Positions 63,204-64,000 of a stretch of 64,000 nucleotides of DNA are shown piece after piece. Under the pieces are notes generated by a model. The model saw only the letters and a program-made list of their open reading frames with translations. It was not told the DNA's origin and searched no databases. The DNA lies in NCBI GenBank assembly GCA_963732225.1, contig CAVSYR010000006.1:1-64000 (forward strand), read 5' to 3'. How positions within the stretch are numbered: position 1 is the first letter of the stretch; every line of letters begins with the position of its first letter. The DNA is from VRUE01 sp963732225 (GTDB taxonomy: Bacteria > Actinomycetota > Thermoleophilia > Solirubrobacterales > 70-9). A program made the translations under genes and the position numbers.

Positions 63204-63929
63204 ATGATTCGACCAAAGCTTGGAATCAAGGTGCTCGTTTTGTGCGCCTTGGTCTTCGCGATGATGGGCATCGCTTCCAGCGGCGCCCAGGCAGCTGGAC
63301 CAGAATGGTTAGTCTTAGCCACCTCGGGCGGAGGCGGAACCGTTTCAGAGGGTGTCGGCGATGAAGTAACTCTCGAAAATGACAGCGCACTGTACGTGCT
63401 TCATTCGAAAATTGCGGGAATTACTGTTTTATTTGAATGCAAAAAAATCACTGCTTCTGGAGTAAAGCTCGCCGCGCTGGGAACGATCGCCGCTGGCGGA
63501 AAGGTTCTTTTCCACGAATGCATCACCAAACTAAATGGTGCGGAATCCAAAGTGTGTGAACCTACTAATGGAGGAACCGAAAAAGGTTTAATTGTGACCA
63601 AAGCAGGTCACGGTAAACTCGTCTTAAAGGAAGGCCTGGAGCAGACCGAAGTAGTGCCGGACGTTGGCACAACCTTCGCAGTTATTGAAATGGGCCCAGA
63701 ATGCGCGATCGGCACCAAAGTCCCGGTGATCGGCACGCTCTTCCTGAAGGATTGTCTAAATCAGTTCTTAGAACACAAAGAAAAACATTTAGTAGAAGAA
63801 GGTCTAGGAACAAAACTGTTTGTAATCAGCGAAACCGCAGAACACAAAGCGACCCTCTTAGGCAGTGCTTGGGCGAAAGTTAAAGACAGTAATGGCGTAT
63901 TCCACTTCTTTGCTGGTCACGCCGGTTAA
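63204..63929 (+). CDS. TKLNG-family exported protein, single domain
   Basis: 241 aa. Signal peptide MIRPKLGIKVLVLCALVFAM with cleavage near AQA-A. One TKLNG domain follows: SKIAGITVLFECKKI, HECITKLNGAESKVCEP, GTEKGLIVTKAGHGKLVL, PECAIGTKVPVIGTLFLKDC, HLVEEGLGTKLFVISETAEH, ending with an altered tail (VFHFFAGHAG) in place of the usual HAGLKWSG. The leader GTGAGAGGATAAAG before ATGATTCG closely matches that of the 36208 gene. AT-rich. The 3' flank begins the GCGATGACCAC...CCCGGGCC pattern seen after the other copies, cut off by the window end. Confidence 0.83.
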   Translation: MIRPKLGIKVLVLCALVFAMMGIASSGAQAAGPEWLVLATSGGGGTVSEGVGDEVTLENDSALYVLHSKIAGITVLFECKKITASGVKLAALGTIAAGGKVLFHECITKLNGAESKVCEPTNGGTEKGLIVTKAGHGKLVLKEGLEQTEVVPDVGTTFAVIEMGPECAIGTKVPVIGTLFLKDCLNQFLEHKEKHLVEEGLGTKLFVISETAEHKATLLGSAWAKVKDSNGVFHFFAGHAG

Positions 63930-64000
63930 GGGTTGAAGTAAGCACCAAGTACAAGTCGCATTGAGTAAGCGATGACCACCCGCCCGGGCCGCCCAACAGG

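Noticed and set aside
1..64000. CRISPR arrays, transposases, integrases or prophage genes
   Set aside because: None was seen on either strand. The duplicated island ends have no recognisable insertion-sequence remnants.

Overview
The window looks like a chromosome segment of a high-GC actinobacterium, most likely class Thermoleophilia (Solirubrobacterales-like). The reasons are: the gene order alaS-ruvX-mltG-aroE-aroC-aroKB-aroQ-pepQ-efp; a collagen-like exported protein with the N-terminus typical of that class; two TrkA-type genes in tandem; and many genes that appear leaderless, with a -10 box 6 to 10 bases before the start codon and no Shine-Dalgarno site. This assignment is inference; no rRNA gene is present.

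Layout. (1) 1-8.3 kb is an exported-protein island: families A, B and C (A1-B1-C1-A2), a 5'-truncated gene of a further family that I call TKLNG after a conserved motif, a regulator with two TetR-type DNA-binding domains, a collagen-like protein, and a TKLNG protein built from three DNA-identical 594-bp repeats. (2) 8.4-17.2 kb holds two amino-acid permeases with UspA-like tails, a second three-domain TKLNG protein, a TrkA pair, a ferredoxin-reductase-like flavoprotein and tRNA-Gln. (3) 17.2-28 kb holds a lipoprotein, a heterodimeric ABC exporter, a GH92 mannosidase-like enzyme followed by a GT39-like glycosyltransferase and GtrA, and a methyltransferase. (4) 28-35 kb holds an aberrant leucyl-tRNA synthetase, a GNAT protein, an isolated promoter/small ORF/terminator unit, threonine synthase and ETF-quinone oxidoreductase. 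(5) 35-37 kb has two divergent TKLNG genes and tRNA-Met. (6) 37.2-59.7 kb is the housekeeping block: peptidase, formiminotransferase-like protein, hisS-aspS, a 6S-like RNA candidate, a fused IscU-MnmA, alaS, ruvX, mltG, shikimate genes, pepQ and efp. (7) 59.9-64 kb repeats the start of the window: a remnant of A, then B'-C'-tandem TetR-TKLNG.

How parts fit. The two ends carry the same module (B, C, a two-headed TetR regulator and TKLNG proteins) about 57 kb apart. In both copies a strong RNA hairpin sits in the B-C overlap, and three adjacent base pairs have changed by compensating double substitutions. This duplicated, probably regulated exported-protein module is the best candidate in the window for an undescribed system; I recognise no function for A, B or TKLNG. 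The housekeeping block supplies aminoacyl-tRNAs, tRNA thiolation, elongation factor P, peptidoglycan chain trimming and chorismate synthesis.
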